Below are positions 62,559 to 64,000 of a stretch of 64,000 bases of DNA, one piece after another (the first letter of the stretch is position 1; each line of letters starts with the position of its first letter). The translations under genes and the position numbers were made by a program. The stretch lies in assembly GCA_005281725.1 (NCBI GenBank), contig SSBO01000007.1, forward strand, positions 2,548,402 to 2,612,401, written 5' to 3'. Below the pieces are notes generated by a model. It was not told the DNA's origin. It worked only from the letters and a program-made list of their open reading frames with translations, and ran no database searches. Source of the stretch: Wuchereria bancrofti (taxonomy: Eukaryota > Nematoda > Chromadorea > Rhabditida > Onchocercidae).

Positions 62559-64000
62559 ATGTCTTACTCGGTCCGGTGGCTAATGAGACGAGGCCAGTAT
62601 GTATGTTCAAATTGTGTTGTGCTCCTTTGTTCAATCTTTATGTTTGCCAATCTATTCACCGGAGTATTACTATTAGCGATGCATGACGGTTTAAAAGTAA
62701 AGTTTATTCTCTTGTTGTAACAATTACAACAGAAATTAATTCATCAAGATTTCATCTTGTTCATGGCTGATTTCCTTATTTGGCTTGGTATGGATGAAAT
62801 ATTTATAAGCAAAAGTACTCACCTGGCCACTGCCCATTTTATGGTTCATCACTTAATGCCTCCAGTCAGGCGTAAAGAAAAAAGAAATAAGTAGCTGTAA
62901 AAATAACTTACTGCAAATTAATTGTTGGCTCAGTCGAATCAAGATTCCTCCCACCGTTCTTTTATCAGTTTTTATCAACGTGATGATGACTCCCTTGACT
63001 CAAGTCATTCATTGTGTTTAGTATTTAGTTCTGAGGTCAGAATTTCTATAATAATGTATCACTTTGGTGACTGTTATTGAAATTTCAAAAAATACTGTTA
63101 TTAAAAGTTCAGGTAAACTTATCGATAAAGTTCTAATTACCATCAAAATACAGGACAAATATAATGGAAGGATTTTAATCAGGGAAGCATTGCGGGATAT
63201 TGTCGCAAAAAAAAAAATCAGCGAAATAAAGTTTCATCTGTGAATAGATTTAGCTGATTGGTTTTAAAAATAGCCCATGAATAAATTTAACCGTTGCTGT
63301 AAAAGAAAATTTCCATCCTCTGGAGATATTGAACTGAATTTTTTATCAGCTATTTTTAAGACCAATCTTCGAAATCTGGTTTTTTTCATCGCTGATAAGC
63401 ACTTAATAAAAGTTGGCTTAGCTTAAGATGTCAGTATTTGTTAAGTTGACAACTGTGCCATTTTTCATTAAGTGCTATCACGAGTATTTTCTATACGCAA
63501 TTATGTTTATATATTTTTTATTCGGTTTAAAGTAGAGTGTTTCACGCAACCAAGTTGAAGAAACTGATCGAAGCTCTGCACTCTCATTTATACAAATTTG
63601 TAGTCGTAGTCGTTTCAGAATGATGAGTTTTATTATGAGACTCTCAAAAGAAACGGATATATAATATCAACTTGGAAAAGAAGTAATTCATTTCAAAAAC
63701 TATTATTCTGAGAATTATTTGCTATACGTTATTTCGGGCAGTTTCGAGCACGCTGCAAGATCTTTTTAATAACTAAAAACATTTAAACGCAGCGATAAGC
63801 TAGTGCAGTAGAATTATTGTTGGGAGCCTTTTTGTATTAGCAACTAATTACAGATCTAAAAAAACAAGAGTGTTCTATATCAGAGGCGGATGCTATTGAA
63901 TATCCGAACTGTCGCGAAAAAATGCAATGGATGGAGGAAGGATGGCGAACACACAAATGTTATGCATTTTATGGCGTAAATGGAACATCCTGTTCATTCA
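62559..64000 (+). CDS. MGAT5: MGAT5/GLY-2-like N-acetylglucosaminyltransferase V (3' partial)
   Basis: Golgi enzyme that adds the beta-1,6 GlcNAc branch to N-glycans. The first coding exon, 62559-62696 (46 codons), encodes a short basic tail (MSYSVRWLMRRGQYVCSN) followed by a hydrophobic signal anchor of about 20 residues (CVVLLCSIFMFANLFTGVLL), the type II topology of this family. The exon from 63854 to the window edge encodes YPNCREKMQWMEEGWRTHKC, then YAFYGVNGTSCSF. This matches the human MGAT5 block with CEGKIKWMKDMWR and CYADYGVDG, including its cysteines. Phase does not allow the first exon, ended at GTAAAG, to join the 63854 exon directly. Either an unseen exon lies between, or the donor is the earlier GACG|GTTTAA, which gives phase 1 and a direct join. 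The catalytic domain is beyond the window. Confidence 0.82.
63217..63396. repeat. Imperfect inverted repeat (possible MITE) in the MGAT5-like intron
   Basis: The left arm begins ATCAGCGA at 63217 and ends GATTGGTTTTAAAAATAGC near 63273. The right arm begins GCTATTTTTAAGACCAATC at 63349 and ends TCGCTGAT at 63396. The inner 18-20 bases match with one mismatch and the outer 8 bases match perfectly; the middle of the arms is diverged. The loop is about 75 bases. No coding capacity is visible. Confidence 0.75.

Overview
This window is nuclear DNA of a metazoan, almost certainly a nematode and most likely a filarial or related spirurid. The base composition is AT-rich. Genes are cut into many short exons by introns mostly of about 80-500 bases. 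Splice acceptors follow the worm pattern (T-rich run ending TTTCAG or TTTTAG), and the eIF6 and DNA polymerase alpha proteins read as nematode-like orthologues. The clade call is inference from gene style and protein similarity recalled from known families; species cannot be named from the sequence alone. No prokaryotic, viral or organellar gene, tRNA, rRNA or CRISPR array was recognised. Layout, left to right: (1) 1-9699, plus strand, the 3' part of a TopBP1/Dpb11/MUS-101 gene (26 exons reconstructed, 1153 residues visible, 5' end outside the window). (2) 10349-12043, minus strand, diphthine-ammonia ligase DPH6 (4 exons, 248 aa, complete). (3) 12754-14984, plus strand, translation factor eIF6 (6 exons, 245 aa, complete). 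(4) 16010-26294, minus strand, catalytic subunit of DNA polymerase alpha (31 exons, 1377 aa, complete). (5) 27658-60988, minus strand, a giant UBR4/p600 E3 ubiquitin ligase gene filling more than half the window, traced by homology from its N-terminal repeat region through the UBR box, propeller, acidic region and cysteine-rich domain to the C-terminal hemi-RING module. (6) 62559 to the right edge, plus strand, the start of an MGAT5-type (GLY-2) Golgi N-acetylglucosaminyltransferase, cut off by the window end. Gene orientation: TopBP1 and DPH6 converge; DPH6 and eIF6 diverge across about 710 bp; eIF6 and POLA1 converge; POLA1 and UBR4 lie in tandem on the minus strand; UBR4 and MGAT5 diverge across about 1.6 kb. 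The functions are housekeeping. Two proteins act in DNA replication start and checkpoint control (TopBP1, Pol alpha), two in translation and 60S/eEF2 biology (DPH6, eIF6), one in N-degron and protein-quality ubiquitination (UBR4) and one in N-glycan branching (MGAT5). I do not see a new biological system. The points most worth a second look are a local assembly duplication flanking an 11-N gap inside a UBR4 intron, an apparent GC-AG intron needed to complete the Pol alpha zinc module, loss of the known regulatory phosphoserines in eIF6, a TopBP1 that seems to lack BRCT6 but keeps an ATR-activation-like segment, and an imperfect palindromic element of about 180 bp in the MGAT5 intron. Exon boundaries were derived by hand from reading frame, splice signals and homology. 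They are phase-consistent throughout for TopBP1, DPH6, eIF6 and POLA1, but only selected exons were resolved for UBR4 and MGAT5.
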